From: Panacagrimonas sp041603235 | GTDB taxonomy: Bacteria; Pseudomonadota; Gammaproteobacteria; Nevskiales; Nevskiaceae | Assembly (NCBI GenBank): GCA_041603235.1 | Contig: JBFIES010000011.1 | Location: 1-64,000, forward strand | DNA length: 64,000 nucleotides | Direction of reading: 5' to 3' | Shown here: one piece after another, positions 7,538 to 16,471 of the stretch | Position numbering within the stretch: the stretch's first letter is position 1 | Layout: each line of letters begins with the position of its first letter | Notes under the pieces: generated by a model | The model's input: the letters and a program-made list of their open reading frames with translations, nothing else | What the model was told of the DNA's origin: nothing | Database searches by the model: none | Translations under genes and position numbers: made by a program

Positions 7538-9520
7538 ATGATGTTGTCTGAATCCGCAGTTCGGAAATCTGAGTTGAAGTCTTCATTGCTGGGCGGCGAC
7601 GCAGGCGTTGATGACGCCGCCCTGCAGGCCGCCATCGCTGCTGCCAGTCAGGCCCTGCGTGATCTGCAGAATGAAGACGGCCACTGGTGTTTCCCGCTGG
7701 AAACAGATTGCACGATCTCCGCTGAGTACATCCTGATGATGCATTACATGGATGAGATCGATGATGTGCTGCAGGAGAAGCTGGCCCGATACATCCGCTC
7801 CATGCAGCAGGTTTCCTACGACGGCGGTTGGCCGCTGTATGACGAGGGCGAGTGCGATCTTTCCTGCACGGTCAAGTGCTACTTCGCGCTGAAGGCCGCG
7901 GGGGATTCAGAAGATGCTGAGCACATGCGTGCGGCACGCGAAGCCATTTTGCAGCGCGGCGGCGCAGCCCGCAGCAACATCTTTACGCATGTTTTGCTGG
8001 CACTGTTTGGTGAAATGCCGTGGGAAGGCGTGCCCTATGTGCCGGTTGAAATCATGCTGTTTCCCAAGTGGTTTCCGTTCAACCTGGAAAAGATCAGCTA
8101 CTGGGCGCGCGCCACTATGGTGCCGCTGTTCATCCTGTGTGCGCACAAGGCTCGCGGCGTCAATCCACGCGGCATCACGGTGCGCGAGCTGTATACCGTT
8201 CCGCCGGAGCAGGAAACGCAGTGGTTTGAATCCAAAGGGCCCATGGATCAACTGTTTCTGGCCCTGGACCAGGTTGGACGCAGGGTGGACCGCTTCATCC
8301 CGGCCATGGTGCGCAACAAGGCCTTGAAAAAGGCCGAGGCCTGGTTCGTTGAAAGACTCAACGGAGAGGATGGCATCGGCGCCATTTTTCCGCCGATGGT
8401 GCATGCCCTTCAGGCCATGGCCCTGCTGGGTTACGACGAGGATCATCCGGCGCGTGCCACCTGCGTGCGCGCTCTGCAAAAATTGATTGCGCATCGGGAC
8501 GACGGCAGTGCCATGTGCCAGGCCTGTGTTTCTCCGGTGTGGGATACGGTCTGGAGTTCGATGGCGCTGCTGCGTGCTGAGCCCGGGTCCGAGGCCTGCG
8601 CCAAGTCCGTGGACGAGGCCATGAAATGGCTCGCACCGCGGCAGATTCTGGATGTGCGCGGTGACTGGACCGCGCAGGCACCCGATCTTCTTCCGGGCGG
8701 CTGGGCCTTCCAGTACAACAATCCGCACTTTCCTGATCTGGATGACACGGCGGTCGTCGCCAGTCTGCTGCATCTGAGTGTTCGCAATTCGCCGGACGCC
8801 GATCGGTATCGGGATCGCATCAATCGTGCTGCCGACTGGCTTGCCGGGATGCAGTCATCCAATGGCGGTTTTGCCGCGTTTGATCGTGACAACGACCGCG
8901 AGTACATCAACCACATTCCGTTTGCCGATCACGGCGCGATGCTCGATCCGCCCACCGAAGATGTCTCCGGGCGCGTCATCGCCTGTCTGGGGTTGCTGGA
9001 TCGTCCACAGGATCGCAAGGCCATCCGGCGCTGCATTCGCTATCTCAAGCGAAGGCAGCAGAAGGACGGCAGCTGGTGGGGGCGTTGGGGCACCAATTAC
9101 ATCTACGGCACCTGGAGCGTGCTCGCCGGTCTGGTGCTCGCGGGAGAAAACCCCAAGCAGCGCTACATCCAGCGCGCGGTGAGCTGGCTCAAGGAGATGC
9201 AGAACGCGGACGGCGGCTGGGGCGAATCCAACGACACCTATGCTGAGCCCGAACTTTCCGGCCTGCGTCCTGAGGTGAGTACGCCGCAGACAACAGCCTG
9301 GGCCATGCTGGCCCTGATGTCCGCCGGTGAAGCGAGCGATGACTGTGTGCGTCGCGGCGCTCAATGGCTGATGCAGGCGCAGGAGGATAAAGGCTTGTGG
9401 TCGGACCCGAGCTTCAATGCCCCCGGCTTCCCACGTGTGTTCTATCTCAAGTATTACGGCTACACGGCCTACTTCCCGCTGTGGGCACTGGCGCGCTTCC
9501 GGCAGTTGAATGCGGCCTGA
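7538..9520 (+). CDS. shc: Squalene-hopene cyclase
   Basis: Cyclises squalene to hopene and hopanol; a monotopic membrane enzyme. The 660-residue length is standard. The protonating motif is D400-L-D402-D403-T-A. Repeated QW-type motifs are visible, for example DGHWCF near the N-terminus, NGGFAAFDRDND in the middle, KDGSWWGRWG, and ADGGWGES toward the C-terminus. The family ending GFPRVFYLKYYGYTAYFPLWALAR is intact. The last 11 bases overlap hpnG. The gene is also called hpnF in the hopanoid nomenclature. Confidence 0.98.
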   Translation: MMLSESAVRKSELKSSLLGGDAGVDDAALQAAIAAASQALRDLQNEDGHWCFPLETDCTISAEYILMMHYMDEIDDVLQEKLARYIRSMQQVSYDGGWPLYDEGECDLSCTVKCYFALKAAGDSEDAEHMRAAREAILQRGGAARSNIFTHVLLALFGEMPWEGVPYVPVEIMLFPKWFPFNLEKISYWARATMVPLFILCAHKARGVNPRGITVRELYTVPPEQETQWFESKGPMDQLFLALDQVGRRVDRFIPAMVRNKALKKAEAWFVERLNGEDGIGAIFPPMVHALQAMALLGYDEDHPARATCVRALQKLIAHRDDGSAMCQACVSPVWDTVWSSMALLRAEPGSEACAKSVDEAMKWLAPRQILDVRGDWTAQAPDLLPGGWAFQYNNPHFPDLDDTAVVASLLHLSVRNSPDADRYRDRINRAADWLAGMQSSNGGFAAFDRDNDREYINHIPFADHGAMLDPPTEDVSGRVIACLGLLDRPQDRKAIRRCIRYLKRRQQKDGSWWGRWGTNYIYGTWSVLAGLVLAGENPKQRYIQRAVSWLKEMQNADGGWGESNDTYAEPELSGLRPEVSTPQTTAWAMLALMSAGEASDDCVRRGAQWLMQAQEDKGLWSDPSFNAPGFPRVFYLKYYGYTAYFPLWALARFRQLNAA

Positions 9521-10241
9521 TGCACCGGTCGGGGTGGTGCTGGCGCTGCATGGCGAGGCGCGTTTGGTGGCTGGAGATTCGCTAGCGCCGCAGCAAAGCT
9601 ATTTGCGAGGCGATGCCCGATTCGTGCTGTCCGGGATGGGTATGCAGCGGGCGAAAACCGCCGCGCAGGCTCTGGTGGATCAGGGCGTGTGCGGCTTGTT
9701 GAGTATGGGTTTCGCAGGCGCGCTGTCGCCCGATCTCAAGTGCGGAACGGTGCTGCTCCCGAAGTTGGTTCGCAGTCACGGGGATGCCTGGCCGACGACG
9801 CCGCAGTGGCATGCCAAGTGTTGTGAATTGCTTCAGCAGCCCACGATGAGCGCAGAGCTGTGGACAGCATCAGGCGTGCTGGCGGGTCCGGCCCAAAAGA
9901 AAAAAATATTCGATGCCCACGGCGCACTGGCCGTTGATATGGAAGCCGCCGCGCTTGCCCGGGTGGCGCATGTTGTAGGACTGCCGTTCATGGCCATCAA
10001 GATCGTGCTGGATGAGTATCAGGACGCGCTTCCTGATCTGTCTGAGTGCATTGACGCCTATGGACGCGCTTCATTGGCAAGGTTGTCGGCACGCGTGCTG
10101 CAGCGCCCCAGCGTGGGCCTGCCACTGATGCGACTCGCCCAGCGCTACCGCTTTGCTGCGCGCAGCCTGCGCGGAGTGGTCAGGTCACTTGGCAGTGGCT
10201 TCGGCCTGTCTGCGGCCGAGATGCCGGTGAAGGCGCGATGA
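9510..10241 (+). CDS. hpnG: Hopanoid-associated phosphorylase HpnG
   Basis: Nucleoside-phosphorylase-fold enzyme (243 residues) that removes adenine from adenosylhopane, leading to (phospho)ribosylhopane, the next step after HpnH. Recognisable features are the N-terminal LALHGEARLV, the GMGMQRA and SMGFAGALSPDL glycine-rich phosphate/base region, and AVDMEAAALARVA, the Met-Glu ribose-binding signature of purine phosphorylases. The start codon overlaps the shc stop by 11 bases and the stop overlaps the hpnA start (ATGA). Both overlaps indicate translational coupling. Confidence 0.9.
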   Translation: MRPDAPVGVVLALHGEARLVAGDSLAPQQSYLRGDARFVLSGMGMQRAKTAAQALVDQGVCGLLSMGFAGALSPDLKCGTVLLPKLVRSHGDAWPTTPQWHAKCCELLQQPTMSAELWTASGVLAGPAQKKKIFDAHGALAVDMEAAALARVAHVVGLPFMAIKIVLDEYQDALPDLSECIDAYGRASLARLSARVLQRPSVGLPLMRLAQRYRFAARSLRGVVRSLGSGFGLSAAEMPVKAR

Positions 10242-11257
10242 GTACTCGGGAAGATATTTCGCCGCCCCGCAAGGCGCTGGTTACGGGCGCGACAGGATTT
10301 GTCGGCGCGGCGGTCGCGCGCAAATTGCTCGACGAGGGCGTGCAGGTACGCGCACTCGTGCGCAAAGGCTCTGACAGAGGCAATCTGGCCGGGCTGGATA
10401 TTGAAGTTGTCGAAGGTGATCTGCGCCAGCAAGAGACACTGGAAGTGGCCTGCCAGGGATGCGACGCCTTGTTCCACGTCGCGGCCGATTACCGCATGTG
10501 GGTGCCCAAGCCGGCTGAAATCTATGCCAGCAATGTGGAAGGCACGCGCGGGGTGCTGTTGGCCGCGCGTTCAGTCGGTATCCGCCGCGCCGTCTACACC
10601 AGCAGCGTTGGCGTGCTCGGCATTCCGGAAGACGGAACGCCCGGCGACGAAACCACCCCGGTTTCTCTGGACGACATGATTGGCCACTACAAGCGCTCCA
10701 AGTTTCAGGCCGAGGAAGTTGCCCGCCAGATCAATGCAGAGGGCGAACTTGAAGTTGTGATCGTCAACCCTTCCACGCCAATTGGTCCGCGCGATATCAA
10801 GCCCACCCCGACGGGTCGCATGGTGGTGGATGCCGGCAAGGGCGCAATGCCTGCTTTCGTGGATACCGGCCTGAACGTGGTGCATGTGGAGGATGTGGCC
10901 AAGGGGCACTGGCTGGCCTGGCGGCATGGCCGGGCAGGCCGCCGCTATGTGCTGGGCGGCACCGACATGAGCCTGCGCCAGATTCTGGAACAGGTTTCGG
11001 AAATGGTGGGGCGCAAGCCGCCGACGGTCGAGATTCCGCATGCGGCGGCTCTGGCCATTGCCAAGGCGGCTCAGGCGGTGGCCCGGCTGACCGGCAAACC
11101 GCCAGTGGCGACGGTGGATGAGGTGCAGATGTCGCGCAAGAAAATGTACTTCTCCAGCGCCAGGGCTGGGGCGGAACTGGGCTACGCGCCGCGACCTGCG
11201 CAAGCGGCTCTGCGGGACGCGGTTGAGTGGTTCCGAGCGCAGGGCTATTTGAACTGA
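10238..11257 (+). CDS. hpnA: Hopanoid-associated NAD(P)-dependent sugar epimerase/dehydrogenase HpnA
   Basis: Extended short-chain dehydrogenase/reductase of 339 residues. The Rossmann motif VTGATGFVGAAV lies near the N-terminus. The active site is the TSSVGVLG segment followed by Y-K in MIGHYKRSKFQAEE (YxxxK-like). This is the TIGR-type hopanoid-associated epimerase, encoded with hpn genes in many hopanoid producers; the exact reaction is not firmly established. It is the last gene of the operon, coupled to hpnG through ATGA. A 108-base gap follows before ilvE. Confidence 0.9.
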   Translation: MSTREDISPPRKALVTGATGFVGAAVARKLLDEGVQVRALVRKGSDRGNLAGLDIEVVEGDLRQQETLEVACQGCDALFHVAADYRMWVPKPAEIYASNVEGTRGVLLAARSVGIRRAVYTSSVGVLGIPEDGTPGDETTPVSLDDMIGHYKRSKFQAEEVARQINAEGELEVVIVNPSTPIGPRDIKPTPTGRMVVDAGKGAMPAFVDTGLNVVHVEDVAKGHWLAWRHGRAGRRYVLGGTDMSLRQILEQVSEMVGRKPPTVEIPHAAALAIAKAAQAVARLTGKPPVATVDEVQMSRKKMYFSSARAGAELGYAPRPAQAALRDAVEWFRAQGYLN

Positions 11258-11280
11258 GCCTGCACGCGCGGACTCAGGAC

Positions 11281-11309
11281 TTGGGACTTGGCCAAAGTGC
11301 CGCCATAAT
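11281..11309 (+). promoter_or_regulatory. Candidate sigma-70 promoter of ilvE
   Basis: TTGGGA at 11281-11286 and CATAAT at 11304-11309 are separated by 17 bases, lying 57 bases before the ilvE start. This suggests that ilvE is transcribed independently of the hopanoid operon, though read-through is possible. Confidence 0.5.
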
Positions 11310-11365
11310 CTGCGGCCCAGAATGTGCCCCAGGGCGCAACATTTCCATGAGACACCGACATTAAG

Positions 11366-12352
11366 ATGGCCACCGCATTCGGCACCGTTTTTTCAGAACA
11401 GATGACCCAGGCCCGCTATTCCAAGGGGCAGTGGACTGCGCCGGAGGCTGTGCCCGTCGCGCCCTTGTCGGTGCATCCGGGTGCTCACGTCCTGCACTAT
11501 TCAAGCACCTGCTTTGAAGGTCTCAAGGCTTTTCGCATGCCCGACGGCGGCATCCGCATGTTCCGCGCAGATCGTCATCTCGCCCGCTTTCGTGAGAGCG
11601 CCAAGCTGCTCTGTCTGCCACTGCCGTCGCCGCAGATTCTGGAAAAGATGGTGCGCGATGTCGTGGCACTGAGCCAGAACGATCTGCCCGCGCCTCCGGG
11701 TGCCCTGTATCTCAGACCCACCCTGATCGGCCTGGACCCCAATATTGGTGCCGCCGGAGTGCCTCCGGAGGAAGTCCTGCTGTACGTGCTGGCTGCCCCG
11801 GTAGGCGATTACTTCACCGGCGGTGGCCGCGCGTTGAAGATCCTGATCGAGGATGAGCAGATGCGCAGCACGCCCGGTTTTGGTCAGGCCAAGACCGGCG
11901 GCAATTACGCGGCGGCGCTGCGTCATGTGGTCAGTGCGCGCGGCGCACACGAAGCTGATCAGGTCCTGTTTTGCCCCGGTGGCGACGTGCAGGAAACCGG
12001 CGCGTCCAATTTCTTCCTGCTCGATGACAAGCGCCTGCTGACCAAGCCGCTCGACGGCTCATTCCTGCACGGTGTGACCAGAGATTCGATCATCCGCTTG
12101 GCGCAATCACTGGGCTATGAAGTGATCGAGCGTAATTTCACCGTCGACGAAGTCAAGGACTGGATCAAGACCGGCGAAGCTGCGCTGTCGGGCACCGCTG
12201 CGGTGCTGGCCGGTGTGGGCAGCTTTGTGCACCGCGGCCAGACCTACCCGGTTGCCGATGGCAAAGTGGGTCGCAACACCGAGCGCCTGCGTCAGGCCCT
12301 GACCTCGATCCAATTTGGTACTGCGGAAGACAAGTTCGGCTGGTTGAGCTGA
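11366..12352 (+). CDS. ilvE: Branched-chain amino acid aminotransferase
   Basis: Class IV PLP aminotransferase of 328 residues that makes Leu, Ile and Val from their keto acids with glutamate. Signatures are the N-terminal LHYSSTCFEGLKAFR, the Schiff-base Lys in GFGQAKTGGNYAAAL, and the substrate-loop segment ETGASNFFLL. A hopanoid-specific aminotransferase role (as for HpnO) is not supported, since the protein looks like an ordinary BCAT and has its own promoter candidate. Confidence 0.92.
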   Translation: MATAFGTVFSEQMTQARYSKGQWTAPEAVPVAPLSVHPGAHVLHYSSTCFEGLKAFRMPDGGIRMFRADRHLARFRESAKLLCLPLPSPQILEKMVRDVVALSQNDLPAPPGALYLRPTLIGLDPNIGAAGVPPEEVLLYVLAAPVGDYFTGGGRALKILIEDEQMRSTPGFGQAKTGGNYAAALRHVVSARGAHEADQVLFCPGGDVQETGASNFFLLDDKRLLTKPLDGSFLHGVTRDSIIRLAQSLGYEVIERNFTVDEVKDWIKTGEAALSGTAAVLAGVGSFVHRGQTYPVADGKVGRNTERLRQALTSIQFGTAEDKFGWLS

Positions 12353-12383
12353 TCTGCGCCGCGAGTTTGGCGGCGCGGAGATC
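12351..12383. terminator. Hairpin between convergent ilvE and the NrtS-like gene
   Basis: Imperfect inverted repeat immediately after the ilvE stop (arms GATCTGCGCCGC and GCGGCGCGGAGATC). It sits between convergent genes and may end transcription in both directions. No good T-run is visible. Confidence 0.4.
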
Positions 12384-12408
12384 AGAAGCCGCGCGCAGTG
12401 CTGCCAGC

Positions 12409-12660
12409 TCAGACTTTTCGTGACAGGAGCCCGATGTTGGCCACCACGAAGGGGGTCAGATAGTTGAGGAAAATTTTCAGCCCCAACGCGGCTGAGAACG
12501 GGCCGGCCAGAATGGCATCGCCCTGATTGAATGCGGTGAGCCAGCTGCCCACGAGAAATGCGATCAGGCCGGTGCGGCGCAGATGATGTGCTGCCAGCAC
12601 GGTTGAGAGAAAATCCTTGCGCATGGGTGGTGGGTCGTTCTTCTGGTGAATGTTCGTCAT
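12409..12660 (-). CDS. Small two-helix membrane protein, NrtS-like
   Basis: An 83-residue protein with two hydrophobic segments (about 31-47 and 59-78). The pattern NQGDAILAG followed by LKIFLNYLTPFVVANIG resembles NrtS, the small cyanobacterial nitrate/nitrite transport protein family also found in proteobacteria. The function in this organism is unproven; no other nitrate genes are nearby. It is convergent with ilvE and divergent from the glutathione transferase gene. Confidence 0.6.
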   Translation of the reverse strand: MTNIHQKNDPPPMRKDFLSTVLAAHHLRRTGLIAFLVGSWLTAFNQGDAILAGPFSAALGLKIFLNYLTPFVVANIGLLSRKV

Positions 12661-12772
12661 AGGGCGATCAGGCTGCAGCGGGTTTGCAGTTCATCCGGGC
12701 TGTGCGCGAAGCTGGCACTGCGAGAAGATCAGCGATCACTCGCAAAAAATGTTCAATAGCTCGGGGTCGCTC

Positions 12773-13420
12773 ATGTCTGAAGCATATCGTCTCTATTACT
12801 CACCCGGTGCCTGCTCTCTGGCTCCGCACATCGTTCTTGAAGAGCTGGGCGTGCCTTACGAGCCGGTCCGCGTCTTGGTCAATGAAGGTGAAGGCAGGCG
12901 GCCGGAATATCTGGCAGTCAATCCTCGGGGGCGGGTGCCGGCGTTGCTGATCCGAGATGCGCAGCGCGAGCGGATACTGACAGAGGCGATGGCCATCATG
13001 GTGTATCTGACGCAAACGCACGGCGAGCTGCTGCCAACAGCTGGAGAGGCTTTTGCGCGCGCCATCGAATGGATGAGCTGGCTCGGCTCCACCATGCATC
13101 AGTCGGGTGTTCGCACGGTATTTCGCCCCGCTTACTTCACCGCACAGCCGGATCAGTCCGAGGCGATTGCCGCACAAGGTCGGATCAACGTTCGCGCAGG
13201 CTACGAGGACATCGAGGCGCGCCTCAGAGGCAAGCCCTGGGCACTGGGGTCTTCATTCTCTGCCATTGATGCCTACCTGCTGGTGTTTTACCGATGGGGT
13301 ACGCGCTGCGGCCTGAGCATGCGATCCGGGTTTCCCGAGTACACACGGGTCATGGATGCGGTGCGACAGCGCGATGCCGTACAGAGAATCATCGCGCGGG
13401 AGGGCGTCGAGTTTGAATAG
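12773..13420 (+). CDS. Glutathione S-transferase family protein
   Basis: A 215-residue cytosolic GST. The N-terminal thioredoxin-like half begins YRLYYSPGACSLAPHIVLEELGVPYE, with Ser/Cys at the usual catalytic region, and contains the cis-Pro segment RVPALLI. The helical C-terminal domain includes GSSFSAIDAYLLVFYRWG, the conserved N-capping-box region. The ATG at 12773 is chosen because homology begins there; the frame is open 41 codons further upstream without family similarity. It probably conjugates or reduces electrophiles; the substrate is unknown. Confidence 0.88.
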   Translation: MSEAYRLYYSPGACSLAPHIVLEELGVPYEPVRVLVNEGEGRRPEYLAVNPRGRVPALLIRDAQRERILTEAMAIMVYLTQTHGELLPTAGEAFARAIEWMSWLGSTMHQSGVRTVFRPAYFTAQPDQSEAIAAQGRINVRAGYEDIEARLRGKPWALGSSFSAIDAYLLVFYRWGTRCGLSMRSGFPEYTRVMDAVRQRDAVQRIIAREGVEFE

Positions 13421-13643
13421 GCAAATGTCCGTGAATCCAGATTGGCGTGCATGGGCCTGCCCCTGACGGAGGTGGTCCGAGGCAGCGGCAGCTGACAACT
13501 GATTGGCGAACGTTTCCGGAGCGGACTTCTGCGCACTGGCAAGAGCCTCATGCCTGATTGTTTGTGGCACATGATTTGCGTTGCGTCTGTGCCCATGCGA
13601 GCCAATGGTGCCTCGCCAGTTCAACCTCTACTGGAAGCTCCAA

Positions 13644-14015
13644 ATGACTCTAAAGACCTGGCTTCGGCGATCCGTGTTCGGATGGCTGGCACTGATGCTC
13701 ACTTTTTCCATTCCCCATGTCTCGGCAGAGTCAGAGTCAGAGGGAGATGGAGCGACCGTCGCGATCAAGGGGGAAATCTCCGGCAGCTCGCTGCGCATGT
13801 GGTTTGAGCCCGCCACGCTGACAGTGCCCAAGGGCACCACCGTGACCTGGGTCAATCAGGACGGGTCCAACCACAACGTCAAGTTTGCTGACCAGCTTGG
13901 GCCGCGCATGAAGCACCACTCAAGCTGGACGCGAACCTTCTCGACTCCGGGCACCTATCCCTACGAATGCGCCATCCATGGCGCAAGCATGTCCGGGACG
14001 ATTGTGGTGGAGTAG
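13644..14015 (+). CDS. Exported plastocyanin-like cupredoxin
   Basis: A 123-residue protein with an N-terminal signal peptide (MTLKTWLRRS followed by a hydrophobic stretch ending HVSA). It has a single blue-copper domain. The Cu ligands are visible as His in SNHNVKF and the C-x(2)-H-x(3)-M group in YECAIHGASMSG. The WVNQDGSNH and GTYPYECAIHG segments match the plastocyanin/azurin-like periplasmic family. It may shuttle electrons or protect copper; there is no partner oxidase nearby. I chose the ATG at 13644; in-frame upstream ATGs exist at 13605 and 13581. Confidence 0.85.
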   Translation: MTLKTWLRRSVFGWLALMLTFSIPHVSAESESEGDGATVAIKGEISGSSLRMWFEPATLTVPKGTTVTWVNQDGSNHNVKFADQLGPRMKHHSSWTRTFSTPGTYPYECAIHGASMSGTIVVE

Positions 14016-14392
14016 TCGGAAGGTCTGAGGAACCCATTCGAGGTGTTCTTGCTGACGTGTGCCGGGTTCACATGAGCCTGGCAGTGGCCCGCTCGCAGTG
14101 GCTGTGGCAAGGCCGAGCCGAATCAGATTGAAGCTCGGCGAGAGTTTGAGTCCATAGGCGAACGCACGCATACTTGCGAAGGATCGGCACGCTTGTTCAG
14201 CCGAATCCTTTTGCATGGTTCCCTTCAGGCAATGATCCCGCGGAAAGCGTCAAAGGCACGCGCAGTCGGTGCGAGTGTCGCCGGTCGGTGGTACTCATAT
14301 GGCGGGAAACGAGACCCGCAGGGCAGTGAGGCCTTAGGAATCTAACGTCGCTAAGCCTGCGCTTTTTTGCTATCGCCGATCGGATTCGTCGC
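14016..14392. other. Intergenic region before tonB, no gene seen
   Basis: The 377 bases between the cupredoxin gene and tonB contain no convincing ORF on either strand and no clear RNA gene. A minus-strand open frame (13920-14216) overlaps the cupredoxin 3' end and has no family signature. The tonB promoter is presumably here, but I cannot identify it firmly. Confidence 0.5.
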
Positions 14393-15052
14393 ATGAATTT
14401 CAGGAAACACCACGATCCCAGGAGTCGTCTGATCGGCTTGGGCTTCGTCCTCGGCTTTCACGTACTCTTGGTCTGGGGGCTGGTGGCCGGGCTGTCGCGC
14501 GAGACAGTAGAGATTCTGCCGCCGCCGATTGAGACAAGGATCATCGAAGAAGCTGATGCGCCAATAGATGAGCCGCCACCTCCAGCTCCGGAGTTCACGC
14601 CGCCGCCACCGCCACCAGTATTCACGCTACCCGAACTGAACATCGCACCGCCGCCGGATGTGCCAAAAACCATTGTGCCTCCCAAGCCCCAGCCGCAACC
14701 GACCCCCAAGGCTGAAGTGCCGCCGCCACCGGCACCACCGCCGCAACCACGCAAGGTGGTTCGCGTTCCGCCCAAGGTTGATTTTGAACGCAGCCCACGT
14801 GCCTGCCGTCAGCCCGCCTATCCCTCAGTGTCCGTGCGCCTGCGTGAAGAGGGGACCGCACAGATCAGTCTGCTCATTGGTACCGAGGGCAAAGTCCAGC
14901 AAAGCAAGATTATTCAGAGCAGCGGATACAAGCGTCTGGACGACGCCACCATCAAGGCTTTCAGTCGTTGCAAGTTTCAGGTGGGCACAACCGATGGCGA
15001 GCCGGAGCCATCGTGGTTCTCTGTTCGCTACAAGTGGATCGTACCCAGATAA
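14393..15052 (+). CDS. tonB: TonB-family energy transducer
   Basis: A 219-residue inner-membrane-anchored protein. It has a single N-terminal membrane segment (about 12-33, LIGLGFVLGFHVLLVWGLVAGL), a long Pro-rich periplasmic spacer (about 42-135, with Pro-Pro-Pro runs), and a C-terminal TonB domain (CRQPAYPSVSVRLREEGTAQISLLIG). TonB couples the inner-membrane proton gradient to outer-membrane receptors. It opens a five-gene set with exbB, two exbD genes and a TPR gene, all on the plus strand. Confidence 0.92.
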   Translation: MNFRKHHDPRSRLIGLGFVLGFHVLLVWGLVAGLSRETVEILPPPIETRIIEEADAPIDEPPPPAPEFTPPPPPPVFTLPELNIAPPPDVPKTIVPPKPQPQPTPKAEVPPPPAPPPQPRKVVRVPPKVDFERSPRACRQPAYPSVSVRLREEGTAQISLLIGTEGKVQQSKIIQSSGYKRLDDATIKAFSRCKFQVGTTDGEPEPSWFSVRYKWIVPR

Positions 15053-15143
15053 GGCAAGGGCAGGTCTGCATTCTTCAATGCTTCATTCGTTCTTCTTCAT
15101 TCATCACGGCTGTAATAGATTTATCCGTCAGGAGATTCACCTC

Positions 15144-16013
15144 ATGTCCAGCTTTTCATCCTTCCTTCGCAGCCTGAGTCTGGGCCTGATTCTGGCCGGC
15201 GTGTCGCTGATGGCAACAGCACAGGACGAAACCTCGACCGCTCTGGAAGAGGCGCTTGCCGAAGAGTTTGCTCTGGAGCCTTTGGAAGCAGCGCCGACGC
15301 CTGTCTCTGTTGAGGCGGCAGAATCAAGCGTGATTGAGAATCCCTACGGATTGAAGGCGCTTTGGGAAACGGGCGACTACGTGTCCAAGGGGACGCTTGC
15401 CGTTCTGGTGATCATGTCGGCAGCCACCTGGTACGTGATGGTGGTCAAGCTGATTGAGCAGGCAAAGCTGCTCAGAGATTCAAAGAAGGCTGAAAGCAGC
15501 TTCTGGACTGCGGGCAGTGTCCGCGAGGGTCTTGGCACACTCAAACAAGGCGGCGCGATGTGGTACATCGTCGAGCGCGGCGTCAGCGCCGATGAGCACC
15601 ATGAGGGCACCATGGTTGAGCAGATTGATCGCTCGACCTGGATCACCATGAGCGTCAACCGCGCAGTAGAGGCGATCAATTCCAATCTCACCAGCGGTCT
15701 GGCTGTGCTGGCAACGGTGGGTTCTACAGCACCTTTTGTGGGATTGTTCGGAACCGTCTGGGGCATCTATCACGCGCTAACGGCAATTGGCATTTCCGGG
15801 CAGGCATCAATCGATAAAGTGGCGGGGCCCGTGGGCGAGGCGCTCATCATGACGGCCATTGGACTGGCCGTCGCCGTGCCGGCAGTGCTGGGCTACAACT
15901 GGCTGATCCGCCGGAACAAGACAGCAATGGAATCGGTCCGTGCATTTGCGGCAGACCTGCATTCGGTGCTGCTGTCCGGCACACGTGTTGGCGACGACAA
16001 GAAAGCGAATTGA
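15144..16013 (+). CDS. exbB: ExbB/TolQ-family proton channel with N-terminal extension
   Basis: A 289-residue MotA/TolQ/ExbB channel subunit with three membrane segments: one near 95-115 (TLAVLVIMSAATWYVMVVKL) and two in the C-terminal half (LATVGSTAPFVGLFGTVWGIY and ALIMTAIGLAVAVPAVLGY). It begins with a signal-peptide-like segment ending MATAQDE, then a long acidic periplasmic stretch, as in extended ExbB forms. The start at 15144 has AGGAG nine bases upstream. With the two downstream ExbD proteins it would form the motor that drives TonB. Confidence 0.92.
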   Translation: MSSFSSFLRSLSLGLILAGVSLMATAQDETSTALEEALAEEFALEPLEAAPTPVSVEAAESSVIENPYGLKALWETGDYVSKGTLAVLVIMSAATWYVMVVKLIEQAKLLRDSKKAESSFWTAGSVREGLGTLKQGGAMWYIVERGVSADEHHEGTMVEQIDRSTWITMSVNRAVEAINSNLTSGLAVLATVGSTAPFVGLFGTVWGIYHALTAIGISGQASIDKVAGPVGEALIMTAIGLAVAVPAVLGYNWLIRRNKTAMESVRAFAADLHSVLLSGTRVGDDKKAN

Positions 16014-16035
16014 TGCCGCAACAGGGAGTGGCTCC

Positions 16036-16467
16036 ATGGGTATGAATATCGGAAGTGATGACGGAGACGAAGATGAAATGGTCTCTGCCATCAACACCAC
16101 GCCGTTGGTAGACGTGATGCTGGTCCTGCTGATTATTTTCCTGATTACCATTCCGGTGGTGACAGCTACCGTACCAGTGGCACTGCCGGACGAGTCCAAT
16201 CAGCTGCTGCAGACGAAGCCGGAGAACATCAATATTTCAGTCGACGTGGACGGCAACATTTTCTGGGGTACTGCACAGATCAGGGACCTCGCCGTTCTGC
16301 AGAGAATGCTCAATGAAGCGGCGGTCAAGGTGCCGCAGCCGGAAGTACATATCCGCGGCGACCGCGAGACGCGTTATGACAACGTCAATCAGGTCGTCAC
16401 AGCTTGCCAGCGCGCCTCCATCTTCAAGGTCGGTTTCATCACCGAACCACCGCCGGGTGGGGCTTAG
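16036..16467 (+). CDS. exbD: ExbD-family biopolymer transport protein (first copy)
   Basis: A 143-residue single-pass inner-membrane protein. The proton-carrying Asp lies in NTTPLVDVMLVLLIIF, followed by a periplasmic domain that ends in EVHIRGDRETRYDNVNQVVTACQRASIFKVGFIT, the conserved ExbD/TolR tail. The ATG at 16036 is preceded by AGGGAG. It is adjacent to exbB and followed by a second exbD after four bases. Confidence 0.92.
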   Translation: MGMNIGSDDGDEDEMVSAINTTPLVDVMLVLLIIFLITIPVVTATVPVALPDESNQLLQTKPENINISVDVDGNIFWGTAQIRDLAVLQRMLNEAAVKVPQPEVHIRGDRETRYDNVNQVVTACQRASIFKVGFITEPPPGGA

Positions 16468-16471
16468 TCAT

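Noticed and set aside
11366..12352. ilvE as a hopanoid-specific aminotransferase
   Set aside because: The protein has ordinary branched-chain aminotransferase motifs and a likely separate promoter; adjacency alone is not enough.
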